A DNA stretch of 64,000 nucleotides from assembly GCF_037975245.1 (NCBI RefSeq), contig NC_092582.1, positions 13,514,077 to 13,578,076 on the forward strand. Direction: 5' to 3'. This document shows positions 26,585-39,593 of the stretch, one piece after another. The notes under the pieces are model-generated. The model was not told the DNA's origin and ran no database searches. It saw only the letters and a program-made list of their open reading frames with translations. Position numbers and translations under genes: made by a program. Position 1 is the stretch's first letter, and each line of letters opens with the position of its first letter. The DNA is from Apostichopus japonicus (lineage: Eukaryota; Echinodermata; Holothuroidea; Aspidochirotida; Stichopodidae).

Positions 26585-29500
26585 GGTTATATTTTTCGGG
26601 CAAATCTTTACAGCCCCCCCAAATCAAATTAGGCTCCTACGCCTATGACAACCGGTAGTAAAGGGAGATGAGCAAGACATTTGTTATAGGCCTATTTTGA
26701 AACAGCGAAGGAGAGTGATTTGCTACCGGGCAACAGATTAAGTAATGAAATGTGCTAGAAATCACTGTGAACCTGTGAAAATGTCAGCTATCTTGGGACT
26801 AGAAGATGACTCAGGAATTGTTTTTCATTTGGGAATCAAAGGACAACCTAAAGCTATAATATTTAGTAATTCTAGGATAGAATGATTGACAGTTATCTGT
26901 AATGGCTCATAGCACTAACATTATGTCCTTTCTAAAGAGCTCTGTTGTAAAACAAAGTCCCCCCCCCTGCCCCTCTGGAGACTTGATGTATTCTAGTAGT
27001 AGTTTGTGAATAATCTTTGTATAAATACATATGAAAACACAACCATAGTTCATTTCATCTCAAAAGTAATCATTAATAACAAGTCAGAAATTTCTGAGTC
27101 ATCTAGTTTTTTTGTTTTTTTTTCATTATTTTATTATATATATAGATATATATAGATATAAATATACCAGTGGCATAGAAGTACACCATGGACTGATAGT
27201 TATATGTAGTTTTAATAGTTTTGATGATTTTAGGGATTTAACAAACATTTCAAAATTAATATTCCGCATATAGAATTGTATTCTTTAAGATAAACTTTTT
27301 ATAACATTTGTCCATACTATATGCCAGTTGTGTACAGAACTATATACACAGAGGGAAATGGCTTTACCCTTTACATTCTCCAATGCAGCTGCTTACCATG
27401 TAGTGCCAAGGATATAACTTGACTTTTATATAAGTTATTATATATTATATTATATATAATATCACATATGTGTATTATAAGATTATTATATTAGTTGTGA
27501 AGTCTTTTATTTCATTAGTTATAGAGAGAAATCAAGTCAACCTCAAAAAAGTGACACGGTGAAAGCAATTTTTTTTTTTTTTTACAGTTTCACTTTGTGC
27601 ATATGTGCCAAGGTGGAATGGTTTAAAATGGCTTATCGGTGAATAGTTTAGAAGTGGGTCTGGGTTCATGCTCAAGGTTACACCGTAATATTGACTCAAT
27701 GAACATTTGAAACTACAGAAAGCAATCTGGATTCTACATGACTAGCATTAGTCTCTTGAGCCATACTGGCAAAATGTAAAAGTTATATGCTTTTCCGGTA
27801 ACTGCTCAGATTAAAACAGCACTCGGGGGTTAAATCAACTCAGTGTCCAATTGTATAACACAGTTTTCTTGTATAAAACTACAACAAAAATATTTTAAGC
27901 TAAATGACTCTACATGTAATTTTAGGTTTCTCTCAAATTTGTCTGAACATTGTTTATATAGGTTTTTTTCTTAATTATGCAGATATCGTTAAGTTTTTGG
28001 GTGAAAAGAAAAACCGCTCTAATACCTTATCACACTTTGTAGAGAAATCATTTGATTGCTACTATGTCAATAACGACATGTTTACATGTTGTTCACAGTA
28101 TAAAAATATAAATTGGTGATTTAATTTTTCACTGAAACCCACATTTTTGCAGAATTAATAAAGACTACTTGAGTTAACTGCATCAAGTTTTTTTACTTTT
28201 TATCTTGAGCAGTGCCCACAGTATTACTTCAAATCTCATTTATGCCTGTGAAGATACCTGTGTTGTATATAATGCTCGTTAGCTGCCTTAAGTAATTAGG
28301 TGGCTATTGTCTACTGCACTTGCTATTTATTTTTTGTATGTAAAAATAACTATTGATTGGTATGAAAATTATTCGTCAACTAGATCCAGTCGTCTCTATA
28401 CTTTAATTTATTCAAAGTTCCAAGGAAACTCAACAAAGTTTGATGAATGGCTCTGTTGCTTCACTCCGACCTCTCCTTTATGAATAATTAATACCCTGTA
28501 ATTAACTTTTTACCCTCATTGATTAGTCTGACATCAAAGTTGTATCCATCAGGAGCTACAGCAACTCTGTATACAGGTTCAGTTTTAGGAAGAATACAAA
28601 TTCTGGTTGCTATGGTTTCATATGCTTTCAATTACATGTATTACATATTTGCCCCGACAGATATAATTCTCATTGAGGCATAAAGTTTTATTGTATCATC
28701 ATCTCTAATGCTGACAGTTTGGAATTTTAAAAAAGGGCTCGTTACTCAAAGTCTTGCCTGAATATACCCAGTATTTATTACACAGGAGATATGGAAGCAC
28801 TACATTTACTATCATGCCTCACAGGGAATAACTTATCGCGTATCGAATTACAAGATGCTATGTTTTTTTGTATTATTGTCATCTTTAATGAGGGTAGTCC
28901 TGCTCAGTGCAGAAGCACTGCTATCCAGAGGAGCCCTCAAATGCTAAATGTGCAAATTGCTGTACAAGTCCAATTAGATGCACAGCCATGTTTTTTTCCT
29001 TTGACAAAGGAATTCATAAAATGCATTTCATAAGAGAAATGCTCTACAACATGAAAAATTTGAACACTGAATTATCCCTTGCCTAATTAGCAAGACAAGA
29101 TTTTTGCATGCATTTGAGCTTAATGAAATTCAATGCCCGCAGATGGTACTGCATGGATAGTGTTAATAGTTGTTTTGTGAAAAACAAAATGAACTGAAAC
29201 AGGGGGAAAGTCGCTTTAATATATAGTCGCCCTGTTTTAAAGTTAGCAATTAGGTAAAACCATAATTATGTCAATAATCTAAAGAGCATCCAATATCGCT
29301 AGAAAGACATTAAAGAAAAACAGACCTCCTGAGTAACTGAAATTTTCCTCAAAGTTTGCACCTCCTTTTGAGCCTGCTGAGATCACAAGGATTCTTCATC
29401 TCATCATTCTTGTATGTAATATATATTAAAGTTTGCCGATTTGTCCTGGACGTTTACCTTTCTGTGAATCCCAAAGTGATACCAACTCTGCAAATTCCAA

Positions 29501-30581
29501 GAAATCGCAACACACTTCTTTCAGATAAGGTTTCAGATGAATTCTGCAGATCAAACACCCCTCTTCACCTTTGCCCTTCCTCTTCCGCCCCTACCCCCCT
29601 TTACCCCTCCCATCCCATAGAAATGTTGCCTGCAATACTCAGTTTCAAGTGATTCACCTTTATATATACATCAGTGACCTGTGGAAGACCTCGTGCAAGC
29701 TATGTGAAGTTGCTTTATATATCTCATGTATCTCACTTTAATCTACAAGTTTAATGTTTTCTGCGTTGGTGAAAAAAATAGGCAAGATTTCTCTGAAAAT
29801 CAGATTAATAAAAGATGCAGTTTTTCTTCGAAGGATCCAATTATGATGGAGGTCATGTGTGAACTGTTTGATATCTGATCTAATCCCATCCTACAGAGCA
29901 CATCAGTATACCTACAGTGATCTGAACAGCTCAGTGACGACCTCAGTGACCTTTGGGCAGAATTGATATACCATAGCGTCACATCAGTGGATTTCCAACT
30001 GATGCAATTCTAGAAAAACTTGTGATTAATTTACAGATATAAATGACAGGTGTAATTACTCCACGGGCTGAATTAAATTTCTAGGAATGATTTACTTATG
30101 TACGTTGGGATATACCTTGGGTATTGTTGTCCTCATACCAGCATGTTTACCGTATTTCAAAACCACATAGTATACTACAGGATGGATTGCCGTGATTCAT
30201 TATGTCTCTTGATTCACAGATATATTTCACTGATATAGTAGTCCGTATGTGACTTTTAATTAAATTGAAGTCTTTATCAGGCTTCTGAAGCTGAGGAAAA
30301 ATCCACTGGAGATACAGAAAATGCCAAGAGAAATTTCTTGCTGGGTTAAAAGTTAAGGGATAATTCAGTTAGCCTGTTGAAAGCAGCGATACATTTTAAT
30401 TGGTGACTACAGGCTAATGCCAGAAGCTAGTGGGAAACGGAATATGAAATGGATATCGACGTGTGAAACAGACGATTGCATCGATAGGTTTTAACGTTGT
30501 TTCATTCCATAGAGTTAAACAGCTAACTCCGACATTACTGATGTACGGTGTTAAAATGCCGTACATGCCGGGGTATGGCAC

Positions 30582-30597
30582 TGTGTGTGTGTGTGTA
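30582..30597. repeat. TG microsatellite
   Basis: A short perfect TG run. Confidence 0.9.
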
Positions 30598-33069
30598 ATT
30601 GGCGTATTTTATTGAATGGCGAAGCAACAAAGCAAATAACGTTTGTTCTTATAATTCTAAAATACTTCAGAGTATCTTATACACGATGGATAAGTTGCTG
30701 AAGTCTTCAAGTACTGCAGCAATTGTCAACTAACTATGTAGTTGGTTGTGGAGTAAATGCCAATAGAGATTCCAAAGATTATGTCACAAAACTTGGAACC
30801 CTTAAAATTTATGGTTGTCGAACAACTAATATCCTTTTCAGATTAAATATTCCATAAAATAAATTTCATCATGGCAGAAAAATGTTACCAAAAAGGAAGA
30901 ATTGAACTCATATCCAGAGAAGATAATGAATCTTACACATAACAGAGAAAGTAAATATAATTTGCATGTACATGTCCTCAAGCCTGTCCTGTATTAAAGA
31001 ATGTATAAAACTACTGTGTGTGCTGTAGCAGTGTTCTAATGTACTGAAATAAATTAAGCTATTTTAAGGTCACGTTTGTTGTTCTTTCATAACCTTATCC
31101 ACTGAACATGTACATAACATGTGTTTTTAAGTGACAATACTGTAGATTAATCACATAGCTATGTCAGCACAACTATATGTTCTGTTCAGTGGCGTGTGTA
31201 TGAACCATCAAAGTGTGACATCAGGTACTGGCCATCAGTCATATGTTAAAGGATAACTCAGATAGGCACATAGTTTATATTTTGATATTCTGCATATATA
31301 TATATATGGATGGACTGCTAAAAGCTCCAATATGTCAGTTCCATTCAGTTCCATTCAGGGTGTGATATTTATATACCTCTTTGATGTTTAGAGAAATGGC
31401 CCCAAATTTGAACATTTGAGGCTAGTCATCGATGATACGGGATAAAAGGATTCCATGTCGATCTTTACTAGGCATTAATGTTCTCAAAGTGCGGAGTATT
31501 TGGTTCATGTTGCTCTACAGGTGGGGTCGCTGTCATATTGACTACTTAAATATGAGTGATACCTGCTTACAGATCTCTGGATAAAAATAACGTGTGAAGG
31601 CACTCACAAGCATGCAAACATGCCGGGCTGACATTGCATACAGACGCACACTGGGTGATTGACTATATCCATTTGTGCAGTTTGGTGGAACGAAAAATCC
31701 TGCCTTGGAATGGCACAAATTTCAGGTGCTTAAAACAATTAGTTTGACTGGAAACATTGGAAAATTGGTCTTAAAAGATCTCTTCTTCATGAATCATGAA
31801 TGAGACTATACTGCTAGTGATCAACTCACGGTCGTATTTACCTTCACTTATTCGGTCTTCTCACAACTTTAGCTGTCTGGAGTTCACAGTGTGTTACTTA
31901 AGAGTGAAATGGGGAATTAATGCTGTGTTAACATGCACATACATGTACTGCACTGTTACTCTAAACATAATTATTATTCAAGTCAATATTTGATTGACTC
32001 CTTCCTCGGTTGTCTGCGGTGTCATTACGTAACTCTCCCTTGTGTTTTATTCTTGATCAGCTGGTAGTTCTAATTCACACTCAGGTCCTTGAGGGTTTGC
32101 GAACCTTATGTTGTCTTCCCGATCAGTGGACTGTGTCAGAAACCATCAGTGCATGCAGCGCAGAAAGAGCATGATAAAAGCAAGTCAATTCTGTATCTAT
32201 GTTACCGTGTTGCCAAGATATCTACAAACCAATTGCCTTACTGACACAGAACACAATTTACATTTCATATGTTAAGGAACAAGCTAAGATATACTGCATG
32301 TCTAAAAAAATGTGTGTTGTCAAGTATTTTAGACATATGTACTGTACATGAACACATTGAGTATTCATTGTAAGGAGCTAATTCTTTAATATTTTTAAAC
32401 ATATCCATTTACGAGTAACTCTAAAGCACAGGGGAGGGGGGGGCGGGGGAGCTGCGGCCAATGGGCAACTTGGGCCCTTGGGTAGACTTTCTGCTGTCCA
32501 CAATGAGGCTTTAAAAACCCTGTTAATTAATGCAGACCCAATTATGGCCTGTGAAAACATGAAAAATATATACTTTGAGCTTGCATATAAAGGCGATGGG
32601 ATAGTTGAACTTAATTGATGGATAATGTGCAGGTAGTATGGTTTGACAATTAGTTCATTTGACCACAAAAATTTAGTATTAATCTAAGATTGTAGCTACA
32701 TGCATCCTTCAGTGTTGCGGCCTGTGGAATGGGCACAAAATTCCACTATGGCCTGGCCGGAACATCCATTTCCAGCTGCCTAGCCCTGCTCTGAAGCTTT
32801 TGTATTTTCATTTTAGCAGCACCATGTACACCCTTCAAGCCTTTCTTTTGTGTTTTGATTGGTGATGGATGCACACGGCATAGAGGGAGATCATGACAAG
32901 AAAACCTGAGTCATATTTTTTTGGTGGGAAGCCTTTTGCCAGCCAATTAAGTTATGAGTGAGGTGAGTCGATGGGTGATTCGCTTGTGTCTTTCAATCGC
33001 ACTCATTAAAGTCATTTGTACAGTGTGATGATAGGTTTGGGCAACCCCCATAAAAAAAAAATGTAAAAA

Positions 33070-33130
33070 AAAAAAATAGAACTTATATAGCGCGTTCATC
33101 AGCAACGCTGCTCGAAGGGCTTTACAGGAA
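33070..33130. repeat. Possible fragment of a dispersed retroelement tail
   Basis: CTTATATAGCGCGTTC followed by GCTCGAAGGGCTTTACAGG resembles a motif (TATAGCGC ... CAAAGCGCTTTACA) I recall as common in SINE or LINE tails of marine invertebrates. It is degenerate here, and the boundaries cannot be fixed from one copy. Confidence 0.35.
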
Positions 33131-33411
33131 TTGAAACAATTAATATACATGGAACATTTAAAATACAGGAAACATTCAAAAGCAAATAGTAGAAAAATAT
33201 CGCCTAAAAGGTATGCACCATAAAACCTATAATAGGATAGAAAACTAACATAACTGCCTATAAATGCAAAACAAACTTAATTTCTGGAAACAATGTCTTC
33301 AGAAGTTGAAACTTGCGGAATACAACCACTAATGGGCCTAAATATCTTATTCATAAGGGAAATCAAAATATAATGTCTTTTTTTTATGTAAATGAAAACT
33401 GTTATTCCTTT

Positions 33412-33448
33412 CCCCCCCCCCCCCCCGTTTTTTTTTTTTTTTTTTTTT
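33412..33448. repeat. C-run followed by T-run
   Basis: About 15 C, one G, then about 21 T. Strongly strand-asymmetric and error-prone for sequencing. Confidence 0.9.
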
Positions 33449-34602
33449 GATATCCATAATTTGCCTAATTACTTGACGCTAAATTCCATCGAATACTGCG
33501 ATCAAATCCTTGAAAACTAACGAGTAAACCTCTTAAGGGACCTCAGATACATCATAGAGCTTCCACACGAGAGATTCACAAACAAATCCTTGGCTCTGCT
33601 GTATCTATACAAGCAGCAGCGGCAACAACACACATGTTGCCTGTCATTGTACTATATATATATCACAAACAAATTCATTGAATCGCACAACCGATAAACT
33701 CATGCATCATTAAACATTGCACAACAACAATGATTTTACAGATTCAGTGGTGTGTGAAAGGGATGAAATGATGGTGAGGGGGTGAGGTGGGAGGGTCATG
33801 GAGGGAGTGGGAGGGTTAAGGAGGGTGGGAGAGGGTATAGTTGAAAGTTCATGCAGCATTATTCCACGCCAATAGGTTTTAAATAAATTGGAGTTTGTCT
33901 AAGATGAGGAGCCTTTTGGTTGCAGATTAGCACTTGAGGGTGCAGAACCATATTTTCATTCCTCGTCCCTTTCCCTTCAATCACTGTGTAGAATTGACCC
34001 CATGTATACCTGTAAGTTTGATTCCCAAAGTTTTTTAATTTATGATGGGTGAGGATAAATATACATTGATACTGGTGTGCTCTCATGAAAACGGGTTTGT
34101 ATCTTACATGTCTCCACTGTACTATTGCACTCTGCCATCTACATAAGTATATGATTATTGATACCACTGGGAGAGATAATGTTATCCATTTATCATACAG
34201 AATGGACACTTCTGACCTCGATTTATTCTGTAGTATTAGCAAGTGCATGTGGAATTTAATCACCCATTGGCATATCTTTGGTCTTTATATAGTTGTACTA
34301 CTGTTGGTAAAGTCATTTTTCTCTTTCAGATTTCTTCTTCCCAAAATTATGTGCATTTAAACTTGAAACATTTTGTAAAAAAGGAGCGGACGAAATAGAT
34401 AATGAAAAGGAAAAAAAAAACCTTCATCTACCTCTTGAAAAGTCATGGACTCTGTATGTCTTTTGCCAAAAATGGGTCTACTGAAAAACAGGTGAACTTA
34501 ATTTAATCATTTCCATGCTCATTTCTGACTGTTTTTACTTTTTTCTTCTTTCAAAGACATAGCAAATCCTTAGCAACCGGCATATTTGCATTATCTCCCC
34601 AG

Positions 34603-34965
34603 GATGTGATGCAGAAGTTGGTGGGCAGGCAGAGCGTTCACGGCTCCACGGAGGAGAGGCGGAAGAACAAACAGCGACAGGCCTTATACCAAATACGACA
34701 GGACATATCGGAGGCCAGGTTCGAGACCAATGAGGCCATCACCCAGATCCACAAGGGGGTGAACAAGCTGGAGACCGGCACTCAGAACACTAGCAGCTTC
34801 GACAGTGCCGAGAAAGATTACGGCTCGAGCGAGACACTCCGTGCCATGCAAGACCTCCTGAAAGTCAAACAAGACCAGGCGCCACCCAAGGTACCGGGCG
34901 AGACCAGCGCGCCAGAGTCGTCGGCACAGCCGGTGGGGAATCTGGCGACACCAGCGTCTACGTAA
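34603..34965 (+). CDS. Probable last exon of an unidentified gene
   Basis: A 363-nt open frame starts right after a good acceptor (TTATCTCCCCAG|GATGTG) and ends at TAA 34963-34965, coding about 120 residues. It is much richer in G+C and in CAG/GAG/CTG/AAG codons than the flanking AT-rich DNA, as expected of a real exon. The product begins DVMQKLVGRQSVHGSTEE and continues with a charged, probably alpha-helical stretch (RRKNKQRQALYQIRQDISEARFETNEAITQIHKGVNKLE). The tail is rich in Ser, Pro, Ala and Gly. It looks like the cytoplasmic C-terminus of a larger protein. I do not recognise the family, and no upstream exon was identified. An opposite-strand open frame over the same bases is a composition shadow. 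Confidence 0.7.
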   Translation, partial: DVMQKLVGRQSVHGSTEERRKNKQRQALYQIRQDISEARFETNEAITQIHKGVNKLETGTQNTSSFDSAEKDYGSSETLRAMQDLLKVKQDQAPPKVPGETSAPESSAQPVGNLATPAST

Positions 34966-35214
34966 AGCGTCCGCCGTTCCCGGAGGAGGATGTTGCAAGA
35001 AGGCCTTACCACATTGGTTTGATTTCACTCTCTGTATACTTGAGTTTTGATTTCCGTTCACAGAGGATCCTCTTTCCTCTAGATAGTAAAATGGTGGCGG
35101 TTTCTCGCTGGTTCCATATGTGGAATCAGCGATGGTGCAGGTGGTGGAAGGTTTAGAGACTGGTACCAACAGTCTATGGTAGCTGATCTTGCGGTCAGTG
35201 GCTGAGTAACCCGA

Positions 35215-35283
35215 TGATGATGATGATGATGATGATAAGTGATGTTGATGATGATGATGATGATGACATGACCGTGATGATGA
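35215..35283. repeat. GAT trinucleotide repeat downstream of the terminal exon
   Basis: Runs of GATGATGAT broken by AAGTGATGTT, about 250 bp after the stop codon at 34965 and therefore probably in a 3' UTR. On the other strand it gives a His/Ser-rich open frame that is not a gene. Confidence 0.8.
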
Positions 35284-36886
35284 TCCAGATCTGATGATTA
35301 CATGCGATCTGATCCAGATTAGGACCCAATTGATTCGCTCCAAATGGATCGATCAGATATGTTAGAAAATGTTAAACATCAGATATGTCAGAGTCCTTGC
35401 CAACCACTTAGACCCATGCAAACAGTGATACAAACACTTATGTATTTATCTGGTGTTGAACCCTTATAGATGTCAAGAACCAGATCAATTTCTGAAACTG
35501 GGACCCCTTTTTCGTATTCTTCACGTTTCCTGAATGATGTTAAGAAAACAAGAAAGACAGACTCTTCTTAATCCCATATCTTGTGGGCAACATTCATATT
35601 TCCTTGGGCCCATTTTTAATAGATGTCGGGCCAGAGGTTCTAGTAACCTGACCCCCCCCGCCCCCGGGATATAATTAGGGCTTCATCAGGCTCAAGATAA
35701 TGTAAGGGATTAATATTTTAAAGGGACATGTTAGTTATTTTCTGCTCCTTGTTATTACATGAAGTTAAATGTAAGTAGAATTATACCATTCAAATGTCTG
35801 GTTTGAAGGTACTCTCCTACTGTACCACAAACATGGCCCAGCTGTATGAACAACTGTTAATTACACATAAAGTACACATTGTAAAGTATGGTCCCAACCT
35901 CGGTGTATGCTGTCCTTGATGATGAAACTTGGATACTGTGAGGGGGGGTGGGGATTAAATTGTTTTTGTTTCTTGCAGGTATGCTGTTCGGCTATGTATT
36001 CCATGAGTCGCAATGGTTTCCGTAATCGGCCAGTAAAGCCCGTAGTTTTCATTTATTTTAGCAAAGTTACAAGAAACAGAACTAGTGTTCGATTTGACCA
36101 AGCAGGGACCAAGTGATGGATGTGAATAAGTAATCCACTCACTCACCTTTTGATAGGTCTGTTCTGTGTTCAAAAATCCTCCTATGGTCACAAAAGGAAT
36201 GATTTATTAGATCAAGACCAAATAACCTGGTCAATACCACTCTATTTCCCCTGAAATTGAACTTCCTCTGAAATAATTCCATTAATAAGTAAAAAATTCA
36301 GGAGTCAAGGAGTCTCGAATTGACAGTGAAGATTCCAAGATAGTGTTCTCTACTGAAGATGATTCATTTTAATATCCCTGTGAGGATTCTTCTCCCAAAA
36401 AAAGAAGAAAAAAAGAAGATGGATGAATATGAGGCTAGATATTGCTGTGAGAGATGTAAGATGGCATTACTTTCACTTTTTGATAAAAATGGAAGAAACG
36501 CCGACCGCTGTGGGTCATTTGACTCTAGATTGTGATCCAATCCATCTAGCCATTTGGGAGACCACATCCCTAAGGAGTTTATATGCCATGCATTTTACAG
36601 ATATATGGCACACATCTGATCTTAAAGTAGCAGACAAAGTAGGATGAAATGTGAGGCTTTGCGATACACTGCAGTGCTGGTGTGCAGTACATTGCATGCA
36701 TTGATGAACTATTTGTACAAAGAGTTAATTTTATTCTCTTTGTCTGATTAAGTTTCAATGCAATTCATGAATTGATCCTTCCAGCCTCAACTATTTGGGA
36801 TAAATATGTATCTCACTTTCTGATCTCAGGCTATGTATGGAGTGCTCAGATGTGTGCGACATTTAAATTACATGTCCTTTCGGAAG

Positions 36887-36926
36887 TTACGGCCTGTTGA
36901 TATGATTACGGCCTGTTGATATGATT
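36887..36926. repeat. 19-bp tandem duplication
   Basis: TTACGGCCTGTTGATATGA occurs twice head to tail, followed by a third start (TTACGA). It is short and nearly perfect. Confidence 0.8.
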
Positions 36927-38364
36927 ACGAGTCAACGTATGGGCTGCTTGTCCAACAATGGTCATAGCACAGTACTAGTGGCGGTTGTATGTCGTATTAA
37001 ATATAAGCACTTGCTATAAACCGCAGCCCTCTCACTGCATAATACTTGATTAGACCAATGTTCGTTGATATCGAAATTGCTGTGAATATTATTGGGATTG
37101 GCTCTATCACTCCCTCCCACTCATCCTTCACTTTCCCTGAAGGACCAGGGCCATGTGGTACATGGCATATATATATAAATAAATATATATAAATAAAATA
37201 AAACATATATAAATAGTGCATCATGACTCAGAAAAAACCTGAATCCATCTGAAATTTGAACAAGGATAAGACTACTGTCAGTAATGTGTAACCCTAAATT
37301 TCCGTTTGTTCATGAATTTGAGGAAGGCTTACATGAAGGAAGGCTAAATCCTGGCTCCCTTTATATTCTTCAGCTGACAAAAAGCCTAGCTCCTCTCAAC
37401 TAGCATTCCAGCCTACTACACAACTTTCTGGTATATAAAAACATTATGTCATCCATGTGGATTTGTACTATACCAACATATACTTTGTTTACCTGCCTTC
37501 ATACTGGAGGAAGTATACAATTCAGTTTGCAATTAGATATTCCGCACTGTCGGTTGCTATAGACAGACTGGATCTCGGTACTCTGGTAAATAGCTTAAAC
37601 AGCTAATTGGTTAACCCCTTTATAGAAATAGAAAAGGAAAAACAAGAAAAGAAGAAGAAGACTGAAGAAGATAAACAAGCCCATGCAAGGTTACTCAACC
37701 TTGCAAATAGATAAACATATAAAATACTGAAAGAAACTTGGAAAATTGATAGTAAAGGTATATAAGGTGGCCTCAGTGTACACTAGAATCATATATTTGA
37801 TAATCATAAATTGGAGAAGAAATACGAGTTAAAAGAAACTTTGTATTCCCACTTATAGCTGGAAGAATAAAACAATGATATTTCCTAAGCCATTACAGGA
37901 TCACAAATGATATTGTTAGTCTGTTCTATGTAGTATGACACAACCAAAGATCTGTCTGTTAACATGCAAAACAAACTACAACGAATTCTGAACCTATAGC
38001 TATAGACCAACCACAGTTGTGTCTCCCCAAATCTGATTTGAACGTAAGCTATGGGGCTTAAAATATAAAGGATGGTAGTGGATGATCTATCAGCATAACT
38101 GCTACAAGATCATGGTTGGATAAATATAGGCTTGATGACAGTGTTAACCTAAAACTATGGAAATTTGAACACTCCCTTTAAGGGGGCAGAGAGCTAGATA
38201 GTGTCTATAATTTAGCATTGACTATTTCTAGAGAAAATGAGCTTCATACTTACTTTTCATTGATGAACTTTTCAATGATTTTGTAATTCCTTGAAGAAGC
38301 TAACCATGAAAGTGCAATAATAGACAGAAAATTGTTGTTTTGGTTTTTGAAATGATGATCCTAA

Positions 38365-39593
38365 AGGCCCAGTCACATCTCACCGGATTGCACGAACGGA
38401 CAAGAGTACGCGCGAAAAACAGTCATCCGGTTATTTCCGTTGGCAAAAGTTGTCGCGCATGCATCTGGGGGTTGCAACGTACCGGACGTGCGACGGTGAA
38501 AACGGATTACAAACGTACAAGGGACGGACAGCAACGGACGAACAACGGATGAACAACGGAATAACAACGAACTAACTAACGAACACCAACGGATAGTAAC
38601 GAATTTACAACGGACAATTAACGGATAAAGAACATACAAAACGTAGGAGTACCGGAAAAGTAACAGACATACGGGACTAGCAACGGAGAAGAAACGGTCT
38701 TAGACCTGGGCCTCCTGACTGCCTCAAAATCAGGGGGCATCCTCATGAAGTTGATGGAAGATTTTGGTCTTCTATTCGCAGCTCCTGCATTAGTTGGTCA
38801 TAAAGACCACACTGCCGTCTTCTCTGTGAACCTAGCAAGGCCCTAGACCAGCATTTATGCCAAGCACGTCTCTTCCTTCTCTTCTTGACTTGTTTATTGG
38901 TCTTGATGTTGGCTTCAATGATAAGCATCTGTGCTTGTAAAGCTTGCACTGTGGTCTGAAGCTTGAATCTTTCTGAAGGGTCCATGATGTAGGTGTTGAC
39001 GGTAGAGGTTATAGGAGCAGAATGAGGCGTGGGACGCTTGGAGTGGACAAGGTGGAGGTACGCTGCATCTCCGTTCTATGTCCGTCTGTTATACTTTCCT
39101 GGCCTGAGTTCTTCCGTTTCTTCCGTGTAACGTCCGTCACCTATCTGTTCATTGTCAGTTCTATTCCTTTGCACTTCCGTTATTTCTACGTTAGCGTCCG
39201 TCGAATATACGGTATAGGTACTGTACTTCTACGTTTCATCCGTTCTTTGTCCGTTATTGATCCGGTGAGCAATAGCAATAACCAGAGACGAACGGAGAAA
39301 TACAGTATGCCAAACGCATACAGAACGAACAAAACGCATGAGAAACTGATAAAAAGGAAGCTTAACGGATTAGTAACGAATAAATAACGGAGACATTTTT
39401 CGGTGGATGTCCGTTCCAAGTTTTGTGCATGTTCAAAATCGACACCGGACAAACCGGACCTCACCGTTAATGAAACGTAGACGGACGGAGGAGAACCGCA
39501 GACTAAACGGATACTAACGTACATCAACGGAGTGCCATTTTTTGTCTTCGTTCCCTCTCCGTTATTGCAATCCGGTGAGATGTGACTGGGCTT
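38365..39593. mobile_element. PIF/Harbinger-type non-autonomous DNA transposon
   Basis: A 1229-bp element with 28-bp terminal inverted repeats. The left end begins AGGCCCAGTCACATCTCACC and the reverse complement of the right end begins AAGCCCAGTCACATCTCACC; both continue GGATTGCA, with one mismatch in all. It is flanked by TAA on both sides (38362-38364 and 39594-39596), the duplication typical of PIF/Harbinger. The inside is full of the pentamer ACGGA or its complement, mostly ACGGA in the left arm and mixed in the right arm, suggesting subterminal protein-binding repeats. The only coding remnant is the transposase fragment near 38.7-39.0 kb. Confidence 0.85.
38700..38985 (-). pseudogene. 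Fossil N-terminus of a PIF/Harbinger transposase
   Basis: An 80-residue frame contains RRKRRAWHKCWSR, then RRRQCGLYDQLMQELRIEDQN. This matches the general layout of Harbinger/HARBI1-like transposases just before the nuclease domain: a Trp-rich basic segment, then a Y-x-x-L-x-x-E-L-x-x-E-D segment. Just after EDQN the frame breaks. One base shift restores INFMRMPPDFE, the expected next segment in this family. The following sequence (AVRRPRSK) diverges and the catalytic DDE domain is absent, so this is a dead fragment. It lies inside the terminal repeats of the element at 38365-39593, which identifies that element's superfamily. Confidence 0.65.

Larger units (their letters stand above)
25753..26647. 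mobile_element. hAT-like element carrying a tandem array and a long palindrome
   Basis: Bounded by exact 8-bp duplications ACAACCGG at 25745-25752 and 26648-26655. Ends are CATAGGCATAGGAGGC on the left and, reverse-complemented, CATAGGCGTAGGAGCC on the right. Just inside the left end is the perfect palindrome GGGGGGGCTGCAGCCCCCCC (25778-25797). The body is a seven-copy tandem array (25812 to about 26395) followed by a long palindrome (about 26434-26584). The right end carries CAGCCCCCCC, echoing the left hairpin. Several minus-strand open frames with repeated LLSVGARKI- and ILPEFS-type peptides are translations of the array and not genes. Confidence 0.88.
26656..34602. other. Non-coding; probable intron 5' of the terminal exon
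   Basis: Since the exon at 34603 needs upstream partners, at least the right part of this stretch is likely intron. AT-rich palindromic runs occur at 27420-27490. A polypurine block lies at 33770-33840. No exon recognised. Confidence 0.5.
34966..38361. other. Probable 3' UTR, then non-coding
   Basis: Starts right after the TAA at 34965. The GAT repeat at 35215 would lie in the UTR. AATAAA motifs occur only in simple AT-rich sequence near 37170-37200, so the cleavage site cannot be fixed. No other gene seen. Confidence 0.45.

Noticed and set aside
31196-31320. Start of a further CAGTGGCG-type element
   Set aside because: A single CAGTGGCGTG-like tip is present, but no partner end within a plausible distance.
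34684-35343. 219-residue minus-strand open frame with His and Ser runs
   Set aside because: It is the antisense of the terminal exon plus the GAT repeat; the homopolymer runs come from the trinucleotide repeat.
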